Source of the DNA: Mesorhizobium sp. B2-8-5
GTDB lineage: Bacteria > Pseudomonadota > Alphaproteobacteria > Rhizobiales > Rhizobiaceae
Length of the DNA stretch: 64,000 nucleotides
Assembly: GCF_006440675.2 (NCBI RefSeq)
Contig: NZ_CP083951.1
Location: forward strand, 4,311,501 to 4,375,500
Direction of reading: 5' to 3'
The translations under genes were made by a program, and so were the position numbers. Positions 1-7,879 of this stretch are shown here, piece after piece; positions within the stretch are counted from its first letter, which is position 1, and every line of letters starts with the position of its first letter. Below the pieces are notes generated by a model, which saw only the letters and a list, made by a program, of their open reading frames with translations, made no database searches and was not told the origin of the DNA.

Positions 1-395
1 CAGGCGGCTTGCGAGAAGGTCTTGCGCGGGCCCTTGCCAGCGATCCTGCCGTCCTTGTTGTAGTCGCCGTTCGACAGCGCTTCTGTCGCGTCGCGCTCAT
101 CCTCGTGGCTGACGCGCAGCTCGCGCCACATCTTCCAGCACACCCACAGAAGCAGGAGCCCGCCAGCGATGAGTAGCATCGGGCCGATGCTCAGCAGCCA
201 TTGCGTGATCAGGGCAAAGATTATGCGCAGGACAGTGGCTGCCGCGATGCCGACCAGGATGGCGCGCTTGCGCTGATCCGCGGGAAGCCCGGCCGCCGCC
301 AAGCCGATCACAATCGCGTTGTCGCCCGCGAGCGCGAGGTCGATTGCGACGACCTGGAGGAGAGCCGAAAGGCCTGCGGCAGTGAATATTTCCAT
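1..395 (-). CDS. TerC family integral membrane protein (partial, C-terminus beyond left edge)
   Basis: The minus-strand reading frame starts with ATG at 395 and runs off the left edge, giving 131 residues. The N-terminal helix carries the TerC signature around DLALAGDNAIVIG (residues 19-31), whose acidic residues sit in the membrane and are thought to bind metal. Two further hydrophobic helices follow (about 44-64 and 70-86), then a charged linker rich in acidic residues. TerC/YjbE proteins are multi-pass membrane proteins linked to metal export or metal supply to exported enzymes. The C-terminal half is missing only because the window ends. The substrate cannot be told from sequence. Confidence 0.85.
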   Translation of the reverse strand, partial: MEIFTAAGLSALLQVVAIDLALAGDNAIVIGLAAAGLPADQRKRAILVGIAAATVLRIIFALITQWLLSIGPMLLIAGGLLLLWVCWKMWRELRVSHEDERDATEALSNGDYNKDGRIAGKGPRKTFSQAA

Positions 396-562
396 CGACT
401 AGAAATCCTTGCCTGAAATCAGCGTAGCCTTTACCGAGACGGCCCTAAAGGCATGGTCCATCGGCGTCAAGGCGCAGGTTTGGACATCGCCGGAAAACAA
501 CGCCGGCGGCGCAAGCCCTCAAGGATTTCGGGTGGTCGCCGGCAAGCTGGCGAGGCCGAAAA

Positions 563-952
563 CTAGTCGTAGAGATTATATTTGGCCCAGTCGGATTCCG
601 GGATTTCGTCGCCGATCTTGTAGCGGAACTGCAGCACTTGCATGTGGTCCGGCGCGGTTTGGCATTTGAACTTCAGCCGGTACCATTGGCCATTGCTGCG
701 GAAGGCGGCGCCCGAGCTTTTGATGGCATCGGCGCTCATTTGCGGTGTGGCGAAGGCGTAGGCCACGACGCGGTCGGCCTTGTAGTTGCGATCGTCGTGG
801 CTGATCCGGTCGAGCACCTCGGCGTCACAGCGCTGCTCGAGGCGAGTCTGCGGATCGAGTTTCATCAGGCCGGCGCGCAACGCATTGTCCATCGCCTTGG
901 CCGGCAAGACCGGCGTCAGCGACGCCAGAACCATCAGGCAGAGCTTTTTCAT
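563..952 (-). CDS. DUF930 domain-containing secreted protein
   Basis: A 129-residue protein starting at the ATG at 952; an in-frame ATG at 970 is less likely because the signal peptide begins MKKLCLMVL. A cleavable signal peptide ends near residue 20 (LPAKA). The mature part has the pattern of DUF930: LDPQTRLEQRCDAEV, then DRVVAYAF, GQWYRLKFKC and a C-terminal DWAKYNLYD. DUF930 proteins are common in Rhizobiales and have no proven function; two conserved cysteines could form a disulfide in the periplasm. It stands alone between the TerC gene and an autotransporter remnant. Confidence 0.82.
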   Translation of the reverse strand: MKKLCLMVLASLTPVLPAKAMDNALRAGLMKLDPQTRLEQRCDAEVLDRISHDDRNYKADRVVAYAFATPQMSADAIKSSGAAFRSNGQWYRLKFKCQTAPDHMQVLQFRYKIGDEIPESDWAKYNLYD

Positions 953-1015
953 GGGCGCGAGAAGCAGCATATTTTGTCTGAGAAATCAAATGAACGGTGT
1001 TTTACCAACTGTTGA

Positions 1016-1411
1016 CCGTTCCACCAAAGCGCGCCGGAAACCGCTTCGTCTGACGGCGGCGCGCTGGGCCTCAGCTTCGATCACCGCGTCGTCACCTCGC
1101 TGCCGGTCTCGCTGGGCCTGCAACTCGGTACCACGATCGGCGTCGGCGACGGCCAGTCGCTGCAGGCCTGGGGCCGCGCGGCCTGGGTGCATGAGTTCGA
1201 GCCAGACCGCTCGGTGAAGCCAAGCTTCCAGGCGGCTCCGGGCACCTCCTTCGTCATCCAGGGCGCCTCGGCCGCCGAGGACACGGTTGTGGTCAATGCC
1301 GGGCTGAAGATGAACTGGAGCTCAAACACCTCGATGTTCGCCGCCTTCGACGGCAAGTTCGGTGACGGCTTGCAGAGCTATGGCGGTGATGTCGGTCTCA
1401 AGGTGAACTAG
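1016..1411 (+). pseudogene. Autotransporter beta-barrel C-terminal remnant
   Basis: The frame is open from just after a stop at 1013-1015 to a stop at 1409-1411, about 131 codons without a convincing start. The translation reads as the last strands of an autotransporter beta-domain: GALGLSFDHRV, then LQAWGRAAWVHEFEP, VNAGLKMNWSSNTSMFAAFDG and a C-terminal GDVGLKVN that alternates like a final barrel strand. Full autotransporter barrels are about 250-300 residues with a passenger upstream; neither the first half of the barrel nor the passenger is present. The sequence upstream of 1016 in all frames shows no matching part. I read it as a 5'-deleted gene. Confidence 0.75.
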
Positions 1412-1741
1412 TAGAGGGACTGGCGACCAACCTCGACCGAGGATCGCGCCCCGATCCTGCGAAGCTCGAACCGCGAAGCAAGGTGGCGGAGGGAGTGGTT
1501 TTTAAACTCTTCGATTCCATAGCTCGCCGAACTTCTGTTGGTTGCGAGAGGGAGGTTGGGCGGAAGAGCAGCAAATATTCAAACAGGCGCTGGCGCGGTC
1601 GATCTGCGACAACTTCACAACGAATTCAACGATCAATGGTGCGCTCGACCTAGGGAATGGCAAGTGGGGTAAAGGTAGGGGTCCATTCTGGCTTGCTGGT
1701 GAGCTTTGCGACGGTCGCAATGGCAGAGGCAAGTGGGCAGA
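1412..1741. other. Intergenic stretch with a tRNA-Ser 3'-end copy
   Basis: About 330 bases between the autotransporter remnant and the outer-membrane protein gene. No credible coding frame is seen. It contains the 16-bp copy of the tRNA-Ser 3' end at 1483-1498, after which base composition becomes visibly less GC-rich. Confidence 0.6.
1483..1498. repeat. Direct repeat of the tRNA-Ser 3' end (att-like, distal copy)
   Basis: The 16-mer gtggcggagggagtgg is identical to 2760-2775, which is the 3' end (CCA, acceptor strand and start of the T arm) of the tRNA-Ser gene. Integrative elements that use tRNA 3' ends leave exactly such a short copy at their far end. The two copies bound 1499-2759. No integrase is present, so any element would be a remnant. 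Confidence 0.6.
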
Positions 1742-2428
1742 TTAAAACTTGTAGCTCACACCAACGCGAACTGCGTGGTCTCGAATTTTCATAGTTTCGA
1801 TCACATCCGGAAAGACTGGGGCCTCATTTCCGCTTGCGGTCCCGAAGTCAGTGTAGCGATACTCTAGTCGCGCGCTCCATTTATCAGCGAACGCGTACTC
1901 CAATCCGGCACCGATGGTCCAACCGGTTTTGGTCTTCGTCCAAGATTGCAAAGTTGCCGGGTCCGGGCCGCCGGCAAAGCGGAAATTGCCAAAGGCAACG
2001 CCACCGGTAACATAGGGCAGGAAGCGATCGAAGGCGTATCCGACCCTAACGCGCGCGGAGCCTTGCCAGCGCAAATCGGCGCTACCGGCACCCAAACTTA
2101 AAATTGGCTTGTTAAAACTGCCTTTGACATTGGCGTATTCGATATCGCCTTCCACACCAACGACAAGCGGCGAGTCGAATTGGTGATTGTATCCAACGTA
2201 CAGGCCACCAACAAAGCCGCTTGGAGTAAAAGTCCCGCTTGGGTAAGGGGCGTGAGGGCCGTTGAAACTGTAGCTGGTCCTCGCCCACTCGTAACCGGCT
2301 TGAGCCCCGACGTAGAGCCCCGTCCAGTTGTACGTAGACGCCACCGGGTCCGAGGCTAGAACGCCAGCAGCGAAAGCGCCGCCAGTAGAAGCAATGAGAG
2401 TTGCGGTCGCGAGCAGAATCGATTTCAT
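1742..2428 (-). CDS. Omp25/Omp31-family outer-membrane beta-barrel protein
   Basis: A 228-residue protein from the ATG at 2428; an ATG 7 codons upstream is possible but would push the signal peptide inward. The signal peptide is about residues 1-21 (ends GGAFAA). The mature protein begins with the NWTGLYVGAQAGYEW block typical of the rhizobial and Brucella Omp25/31 small porin-like family, continues through alternating strands (FVGGLYVGYNHQ, VVGVEGDIEYANV, RVRVGYAFDRFLPYVTGG) and ends with RVGVSYKF, a C-terminal aromatic as needed for BAM insertion. Base composition is clearly lower in GC than neighbours, and it lies between the two tRNA-Ser 3'-end repeats, so it may be acquired. Confidence 0.87.
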   Translation of the reverse strand: MKSILLATATLIASTGGAFAAGVLASDPVASTYNWTGLYVGAQAGYEWARTSYSFNGPHAPYPSGTFTPSGFVGGLYVGYNHQFDSPLVVGVEGDIEYANVKGSFNKPILSLGAGSADLRWQGSARVRVGYAFDRFLPYVTGGVAFGNFRFAGGPDPATLQSWTKTKTGWTIGAGLEYAFADKWSARLEYRYTDFGTASGNEAPVFPDVIETMKIRDHAVRVGVSYKF

Positions 2429-2760
2429 GCCAGGCTCCGTGTTACGCATCAGGGGCTATAGGAGCAACGTCTTAGCGGCAATATCTGTACTTCCGAGCCT
2501 TCAGGCGATTTCAATGCCCTGTTGCGGCGAAGCAACACGACCTGGAAAGGGACGTTATCAGAGCACGTCATGGCCGGCGGGACGCATGGATTTTCACAGG
2601 GGCGGGCCGGTCAGGTTGGAGATTCATAAGCTGCCAAGAGGGTGAGAGATGCTGTTGCATGGCGTCGCATACCGTCTGAATCAATAGCATTTCGAATAGC
2701 GGGCATTTTGGCGGGTAAGCTTTGAAAAATGCTAAATTATTAAATTAAATCAAGTCATTG
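2429..2760. other. AT-richer upstream region of the Omp gene
   Basis: About 330 bases between the Omp start and the tRNA-Ser 3' end, containing the Omp promoter by position. The part next to the tRNA (about 2720-2757) is strongly AT-rich. No open frame with a recognisable product and no clear terminator hairpin was found. Confidence 0.5.
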
Positions 2761-2775
2761 TGGCGGAGGGAGTGG
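2760..2775. repeat. Direct repeat within tRNA-Ser 3' end (att-like, tRNA copy)
   Basis: The tRNA-borne copy of the 16-mer also found at 1483-1498. It covers the CCA, the 3' acceptor strand and the first T-arm bases, so tRNA function stays intact after integration at this point. Confidence 0.6.
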
Positions 2776-2850
2776 GATTCGAACCCACGGTGAACTTGCG
2801 CCCACGCCGGTTTTCAAGACCGGTGCCTTAAACCGCTCGGCCATCCCTCC
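2761..2850 (-). tRNA. tRNA-Ser (anticodon TGA)
   Basis: On the minus strand a 90-nt class II tRNA can be folded: 5' acceptor GGAGGGA pairs with TCCCTCC, the anticodon loop is CTTGAAA with anticodon TGA flanked by a 5-bp stem, a long variable arm follows as expected for serine, then the GTTCGAATC T-loop, and an encoded G-CCA 3' end. It decodes UCN codons (mainly UCA). Its 3' end is repeated at 1483-1498. Confidence 0.97.
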
Positions 2851-3068
2851 ATCGTGATTTTCACGAGGCGCTTCGTCCTGTTGGTGCCAAAGGCCGTGCC
2901 GACAGGATCGAGAGCGCCCATGCTCTAGTGCGACGCGCAAAGACCTGTCAATCGCAGGAACGGCTCAATCCATTGTTTTGCGGAGCCGGGGACAGCCGGT
3001 TCGTTGCATTGACAGTGCCGTCAAGAGCCTGTCAATCTCAATCTGCTAATATTCAACAGGGGGCAATC

Positions 3069-3164
3069 ATGAAGAAAACCTACGAGAAACCCGTGCTGGC
3101 AAAGCGTGGCATGCTGTCTCGTGCGACGGCCCAGCAGGTGCCGTCCGATGCGAGGGCGGATTAG
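3069..3164 (+). CDS. Putative lasso-peptide-type RiPP precursor (orphan)
   Basis: A 31-codon gene, ATG at 3069 preceded by an aggggg ribosome site 6 bases upstream. The peptide fits the lasso leader pattern YxxPxLxxxGxxxxxTx at every position: Y5, P8, L10, G14 and T20. If cleavage follows A21, these are positions -17, -14, -12, -8 and -2, the spacing read by RRE (B1) proteins and the B2 protease. The remaining core is QQVPSDARAD; Asp falls at core positions 6 and 10, not at 7-9 where the ring-closing acid normally lies. No B1, B2 or C (asparagine-synthetase-like) enzyme gene is in the window. It may be a degenerate precursor, be processed in trans, or do something else. Confidence 0.68.
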   Translation: MKKTYEKPVLAKRGMLSRATAQQVPSDARAD

Positions 3165-3426
3165 CGGACAACCTTTACTCTTATTCGGATTTGAAGCCGT
3201 CGATCTTGTGGGCCGACGTTGTTGGCAGCAGGGCATTCTCGAAGAGCGCGGATTTTCCGAGCGTGGTGGTATCGCCTCGCGCCATAATCTCGCCCTGTTG
3301 CGGCCATAATCGATTAACATCGTGATAAGCAATTCCTGTGCAAAAGGGGTTGGGGATCAAGGTGTTGGCCTGGCGGGCGACTTCTGGCCCCGACGAGTGG
3401 CAGCACGGTAGGGGACAATCGAAAAC

Positions 3427-4689
3427 ATGCAGATTTCGGCGCGCCCGCGTCTTCGTCGCGCTTCTGCTTTCGCCCTGTGCGCCCTTTCGGGCCTGCTTTT
3501 GGCTGCCTGCGCCTCGCAGCCCGAACCCAAAGGGATGGTCTACAAGAAGGCCCGCTCCAAGGAATATTTCGCCGAATCCGAATATGGCGTGAAAGCGAGC
3601 CCGCGTGTCCAGTTCATGCGGCGCGGCGGCGGCCGCGACCAGTTGGGCAAGCCCTACCAGGTGCGCGGCAAGTGGTACTATCCCAAGGAAGACAAGGGCT
3701 ACGCCAAGGTCGGGCTTGCTTCCTGGTATGGCGATGCGTTCCACGGCCGTCTGACCGCCAACGGCGAAATCTATGACATGACGCATCTGACGGCGGCGCA
3801 TCCGACGATGCCGCTGCCGAGCTATGCCCGCGTCACCAATCTGGAGACCGGCAGCTCGGTGATCGTGCGCGTCAACGACCGCGGCCCCTATCACGAAGGC
3901 CGCATCATCGACGTCTCCGAACGCGCGGCGCAGATGCTCGACTATGCCAAGGTCGGCACGGCCAGGGTCAAAGTCGAATATGTCGGCCGCGCGCCGCTCG
4001 ACGGCGACGACGACCGGTATCTGGTGGCTTCCTACCACCCCGGCAACAACCGGCCGGATCCTTCTGACGGCCTGCCGACCGGTGTGATGGTGGCCATGAA
4101 CGGCCCATCGCCGAGCCTGCCGGTGGGCGCGCCGCCGGCCGCCGTGCCGTTCCCTGGCCAATTGACCAATTCGGGGGAGGCCTTTGCCGCGCAGCCGGGC
4201 CTGTCGGAGCAGCCGGCCGCGCAGCCGGCTGCATTCTCGGTGCAGGGCGCCAGCGATGTCGTGCTGCCCGATTTCGGGCCGATCGTACCGGAACGGCCGG
4301 ATCTTACGCTCCCGTCGAACTCGCCCTTCGCCATGGCTTCGCTGTCTTACGCGGACGAACGGGTAAAGCGCGCGGATGTCTTTGCGGCGCTCGATGCCGG
4401 CGGCATGTCGCCGGCCGATGTCCTGCAGTCGTGGCGGAAATCGAATCGCCAGGAACAGACGCCCGCATCCGACTACGTCGCCGCCGGCTCCTTCGACGAG
4501 GCCGTGGAGGCAAAGCGCGTGGCCGCGGCGCTCGAGCCGTTCGGCCGGGCCGAGATCCAGCGCACCGAACTCGACGGCAATGACTGGTATGCGGTCAACG
4601 TCTACCCGGACGGCCATGGCAGCATCGACGACCTGCTTCAGGCAGCCTGGTCGCATGGCGCGCCGGATGCGCTGGCTGTGCGTAACTGA
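3427..4689 (+). CDS. rlpA: RlpA-family septal ring lytic transglycosylase (lipoprotein)
   Basis: A 420-residue protein with a lipoprotein signal: hydrophobic stretch 13-26 and lipobox LAAC, so it is lipid-anchored. The double-psi beta-barrel domain (about 93-185) holds the family motifs GLASWYGDAFHGRLTANGE, the active-site acid region and VRVNDRGPYHEGRIIDVS. RlpA cleaves glycan strands lacking stem peptides at the septum. A Pro/Ala-rich linker (about 200-300) is followed by a C-terminal segment (ASDYVAAGSFDEAVEAKRVA onward) shaped like a SPOR domain, which would bind denuded septal glycan; this last assignment is weaker. It heads an envelope/replication cluster and is followed by a carboxypeptidase-like gene. 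Confidence 0.92.
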   Translation: MQISARPRLRRASAFALCALSGLLLAACASQPEPKGMVYKKARSKEYFAESEYGVKASPRVQFMRRGGGRDQLGKPYQVRGKWYYPKEDKGYAKVGLASWYGDAFHGRLTANGEIYDMTHLTAAHPTMPLPSYARVTNLETGSSVIVRVNDRGPYHEGRIIDVSERAAQMLDYAKVGTARVKVEYVGRAPLDGDDDRYLVASYHPGNNRPDPSDGLPTGVMVAMNGPSPSLPVGAPPAAVPFPGQLTNSGEAFAAQPGLSEQPAAQPAAFSVQGASDVVLPDFGPIVPERPDLTLPSNSPFAMASLSYADERVKRADVFAALDAGGMSPADVLQSWRKSNRQEQTPASDYVAAGSFDEAVEAKRVAAALEPFGRAEIQRTELDGNDWYAVNVYPDGHGSIDDLLQAAWSHGAPDALAVRN

Positions 4690-4812
4690 TCAAATTCGCG
4701 CGGCCCGTTGATCCGGTCGAAACAATCCTGATAGCTTGGCCGCGGGGTAGTTTTTGCGCAATTCCGGGTGGCTCCACGCTTTCCGGTATTGCCCAGATTG
4801 GGTCGACATTTC

Positions 4813-5991
4813 ATGCAATTGCGCCTTTTTCCACCTTTCGCCAGCCTTCTGGGATTGGTGCTGGCGCTGCTTTGCTCCGCGCCTGCATGCGCGCAGCTTT
4901 TCGAGACCAAGGCGACGCAAGCGTTCATGATCGATGCCGACACCGGCACCGTGCTCTTCGCCAAGGACCCCGACAAGCCGATCCCGCCGGCCTCGATGGC
5001 CAAGCTGATGACGATGGAAATGGTCTTCAACGCCATCAAGTCGAAGCGGATCACGCTCGACGACACTTTCGTCGTCAGTGAAAACGCCTGGCGCACCGGC
5101 GGCGCGCCATCCGGGACCTCGACCATGTTCGCCAAGCTCAAATCCGAGGTCCGCGTCGAGGATTTGATCCAGGGCGTCACCGTGCAGGCGGCCAATGACG
5201 GCTGTATCGTGCTCGCCGAGGGCATGGCGGGCTCGGAAGCGAATTTCGCCGCCCAGATGACCGATCGCGCCCGTCAGCTCGGCCTCTCGAAATCCACCTT
5301 CGTCAATTCGACCGGCCTGCCGGCGGACGGCCAGCAGACGACGGTGCGGGAGCTGACGATGCTGGCGCTGCATCTGTGGCGCGACTATCCGGAATTCTTC
5401 CACTATTACGGCCAGCCGGACTTCACCTGGAACAAGATATCGCAGAGGAACCGCAATCCGCTGATCGTCATGGGCATCGAGGCCGACGGCTTCGTGGCCG
5501 GCGCCAGCGAGCAGGCGGGCTTCGGCCTGGTCGGCACCGTCAGCCACAACGGCACGCGCGTGATCGCCGCTCTCAGCGGACTGGCAAATGACCGCGAACG
5601 CTCCGAAGAGGCGCGCAAGCTGCTCGACTGGGGCTCGCGGTCATTCCAGAAGACCGAGATCTTCGCCAAGGACGAGGTGGTCGGCGAAGCAGAGGTTTTC
5701 GGCGGTGCCAAGTCCGGCCTAGCCTTGAAAGCCAAAGGCCCCGTGGACATCTTTCTGCCGATAGCCAACCGCGACAAGCTGACCGCCAGGATCGTCTACC
5801 AGGGTCCGGTGTCGGCGCCGATCGAGGAAGGGCAACCGGTCGGGGAACTGCGCGTTTGGATAGGCGACACGCTGAGCCAGCAGACGCCGCTTTATGCCGC
5901 CGAGTCGGTGAAGGTGGGTACGCTGCCGCAGCGCGCGCTTGACGCGGCCAAGGAACTCGCTGTCGGCTGGCTGCGTCAGAAACATTTGTGA
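4813..5991 (+). CDS. D-alanyl-D-alanine carboxypeptidase family protein with altered active-site motifs
   Basis: A 392-residue PBP5/DacF-like protein; the ATG at 4813 places a signal peptide at residues 1-27 (ends PACA). The catalytic SxxK is present as S61-M-A-K64. The second motif, normally SxN, reads A126-A-N128, and the third, normally KTG, reads V228-A-G230 in the context ADGFVAGASEQAGFGLVG. The C-terminal beta-rich domain (about 275-390) is present. Loss of the SxN serine and the KTG lysine should cripple deacylation or substrate binding, so enzyme activity is doubtful. The first motif and overall fold suggest a structural or regulatory role in peptidoglycan, or unusual chemistry. It follows rlpA and precedes tmk. 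Confidence 0.85.
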   Translation: MQLRLFPPFASLLGLVLALLCSAPACAQLFETKATQAFMIDADTGTVLFAKDPDKPIPPASMAKLMTMEMVFNAIKSKRITLDDTFVVSENAWRTGGAPSGTSTMFAKLKSEVRVEDLIQGVTVQAANDGCIVLAEGMAGSEANFAAQMTDRARQLGLSKSTFVNSTGLPADGQQTTVRELTMLALHLWRDYPEFFHYYGQPDFTWNKISQRNRNPLIVMGIEADGFVAGASEQAGFGLVGTVSHNGTRVIAALSGLANDRERSEEARKLLDWGSRSFQKTEIFAKDEVVGEAEVFGGAKSGLALKAKGPVDIFLPIANRDKLTARIVYQGPVSAPIEEGQPVGELRVWIGDTLSQQTPLYAAESVKVGTLPQRALDAAKELAVGWLRQKHL

Positions 5992-6003
5992 TCGGGCAAG
6001 TTC

Positions 6004-6738
6004 GTGGACCTTTTGTCGGACGAGAGCTATGACAGCGGCCAGCATGGGCAAAGGCAGTCTCGATTGGCGAGCGGATTTTTCATCACCTTCGAGGGCGGCG
6101 AAGGAGCAGGCAAGTCGACGCAGATCGAGCGGCTGGCGCGGCGCATGCGCGCCAAGAAATACGAGGTGCTGGTCAGCCGCGAACCGGGTGGATCGCCCGG
6201 CGCCGAGGCCGTAAGGCATGTGCTCCTGTCCGGGGCGGCCGAGCCGTTCGGCCCGAAGATGGAGGCGATCCTGTTCGCCGCCGCGCGCTCCGACCATGTC
6301 GAGCAGGTCATCCGGCCGGCGGTCGAGCGCGGCTCGATCGTGCTGTGCGACCGTTTCATCGATTCCTCGCGCGTCTACCAGGGCGTCACGGGCGGCCTCG
6401 ATGCCGATTTCATGAAGGCGCTGGAGGCAGTGGCCATCAACGGCATGATGCCGGACATGACGCTGATCTTCGACATCGATCCCGCTGAAGGCCTGAAGCG
6501 GGCCGCCGCGCGGCGCGGCGCCGGGGACGCCGCCGACCGCTTCGAGAAGGAGACCTTGGCCATCCACCGGCGACGGCGCGAGGCTTTCCTTGCCATCGCC
6601 GAGGCGGAGCCTGAGCGCTGCATCGTCGTCGACGCTTCCGCCGATCCCGATACGGTGGAAAATGTCGTCACCGCCGCCGTCTTCGCGGCGCTGGAAGAAC
6701 GGATGCCGGCGCAAAGGATTGAGACGGCGCCTGCATGA
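6004..6738 (+). CDS. tmk: Thymidylate kinase
   Basis: dTMP kinase, making dTDP from dTMP and ATP for DNA synthesis. The P-loop reads [11 protein letters not shown], the DR(F/Y) motif is seen as [10 protein letters not shown], and the LID region carries [12 protein letters not shown]. The longest frame starts with GTG at 6004 (244 residues). An in-frame TTG at 6064 would give 224 residues starting just before [17 protein letters not shown], closer to the usual family length, so the true start is uncertain. The 3' end overlaps holB by 4 bases (ATGA), which indicates translational coupling. Confidence 0.94.
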   Translation: MDLLSDESYDSGQHGQRQSRLASGFFITFEGGEGAGKSTQIERLARRMRAKKYEVLVSREPGGSPGAEAVRHVLLSGAAEPFGPKMEAILFAAARSDHVEQVIRPAVERGSIVLCDRFIDSSRVYQGVTGGLDADFMKALEAVAINGMMPDMTLIFDIDPAEGLKRAAARRGAGDAADRFEKETLAIHRRRREAFLAIAEAEPERCIVVDASADPDTVENVVTAAVFAALEERMPAQRIETAPA

Positions 6739-7790
6739 TCTTCGAACGCATCGCCCCCGAGCAGCATGACACGCTGGACGGCGTGCCTGAGCCGGCTGAA
6801 ACGCCGCGGCTGATCGGCCACGCGACGGCGGCAGGGATGCTTGCCGGCGCCTACCGCGCCGGCAAGCTGCCGCATGCGCTGATTTTCGCCGGGCCGCAAG
6901 GCATCGGCAAGGCGACGCTGGCGTTCCACATGGCCCACCATCTCCTGAGATATCCGGATTTCAAGACGGCGCCCGGCGCGCTCGCCGTTCCCGATCCGGC
7001 CTCCTCGCTGTTTCGCCAGATTGCCACCGGCGCGCATCCTTCGGTGCTGCACCTCACTCGTCCGGCCAACGACAAGACCAAGAGCTTCAAGACGGTGCTG
7101 ACCGTCGACGAGATCCGCAAGGTCAGCCGCTTCCTGTCGATGACCTCGCATGACGGCAGCTACCGCGTCGTCATCGTCGATCCGGCCGACGACATGAACA
7201 TCAATGCCGCCAATGCCTTGCTCAAGAATCTCGAAGAGCCGCCGGCACGCACCCTGTTCATTCTGGTGGTGCACGCACCGGGCAGCCTGTTGCCGACGAT
7301 CCGCTCGCGCTGCCAGATGGTGCGGCTGGCGCCTTTGGCCGCCGACGAGCTGATGGCGGTGCTGGAAAATGTCGAGCCGCCGCCGCCGGAGGATCCGGGC
7401 GCGCGCGCAGCGCTGGCCGAGCGGGCAGGGGGCAGCGCCCGCAACGCGATCCTGCTCACCCAATATGGCGGGCTGGAAATCGCCGGCGCGCTCGACGCAC
7501 TGGTGGCGGCCAGGAAGCCCGACATTGCCGGCGCCCACCGCCTTGCCGAGGCCGTCGCGGGACGCGATCAGGCGATCCAGTTCGACATCTTCAACCGCCG
7601 CGCGCTCGACCTGCTTTCGGCCGCTGCCAGCGAAGCGGCGCTGGCCGGCGACCTCGACAGGGCCAAATCGCTGTCCGAGGCTTGGCACGAAGCGCTGAAC
7701 ACGATATCTGAGGCCGAGACCTACAACCTCGACAAGAAGCAGCACGCCCTGGCCATGATCGACCGCCTGAATTCTGCGATGCGAATGTGA
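6735..7790 (+). CDS. holB: DNA polymerase III delta-prime subunit
   Basis: A 351-residue clamp-loader subunit. The RFC-like AAA+ domain has a Walker A region at [17 protein letters not shown] (about 54-70), a Walker B-like stretch [11 protein letters not shown], the [12 protein letters not shown] helix shared with DnaX, and an SRC motif in [11 protein letters not shown] where clamp-loader subunits place a trans-acting arginine. The C-terminal collar domain follows. It overlaps tmk by ATGA and reaches metG's upstream region with no gap. The tmk-holB-metG-tatD-MBL order is conserved widely in bacteria. Confidence 0.94.
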   Translation: MIFERIAPEQHDTLDGVPEPAETPRLIGHATAAGMLAGAYRAGKLPHALIFAGPQGIGKATLAFHMAHHLLRYPDFKTAPGALAVPDPASSLFRQIATGAHPSVLHLTRPANDKTKSFKTVLTVDEIRKVSRFLSMTSHDGSYRVVIVDPADDMNINAANALLKNLEEPPARTLFILVVHAPGSLLPTIRSRCQMVRLAPLAADELMAVLENVEPPPPEDPGARAALAERAGGSARNAILLTQYGGLEIAGALDALVAARKPDIAGAHRLAEAVAGRDQAIQFDIFNRRALDLLSAAASEAALAGDLDRAKSLSEAWHEALNTISEAETYNLDKKQHALAMIDRLNSAMRM

Positions 7791-7879
7791 ATGCGCCTTG
7801 TCCTCGGGATGGCAATCGCCGTCTCGATGAGATATCCACCGCCACACTTCCCATTCAGACATTCATGGCGATTTCATCC

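Noticed and set aside
1499..2759. Mobile element with its own recombinase
   Set aside because: No integrase, transposase or terminal inverted repeat is found between the tRNA repeats.
3181..4656. Long minus-strand frame (491 codons)
   Set aside because: It is antisense to rlpA, rich in Arg/Gly/His as expected from the complement of high-GC codons, and has no family motifs.
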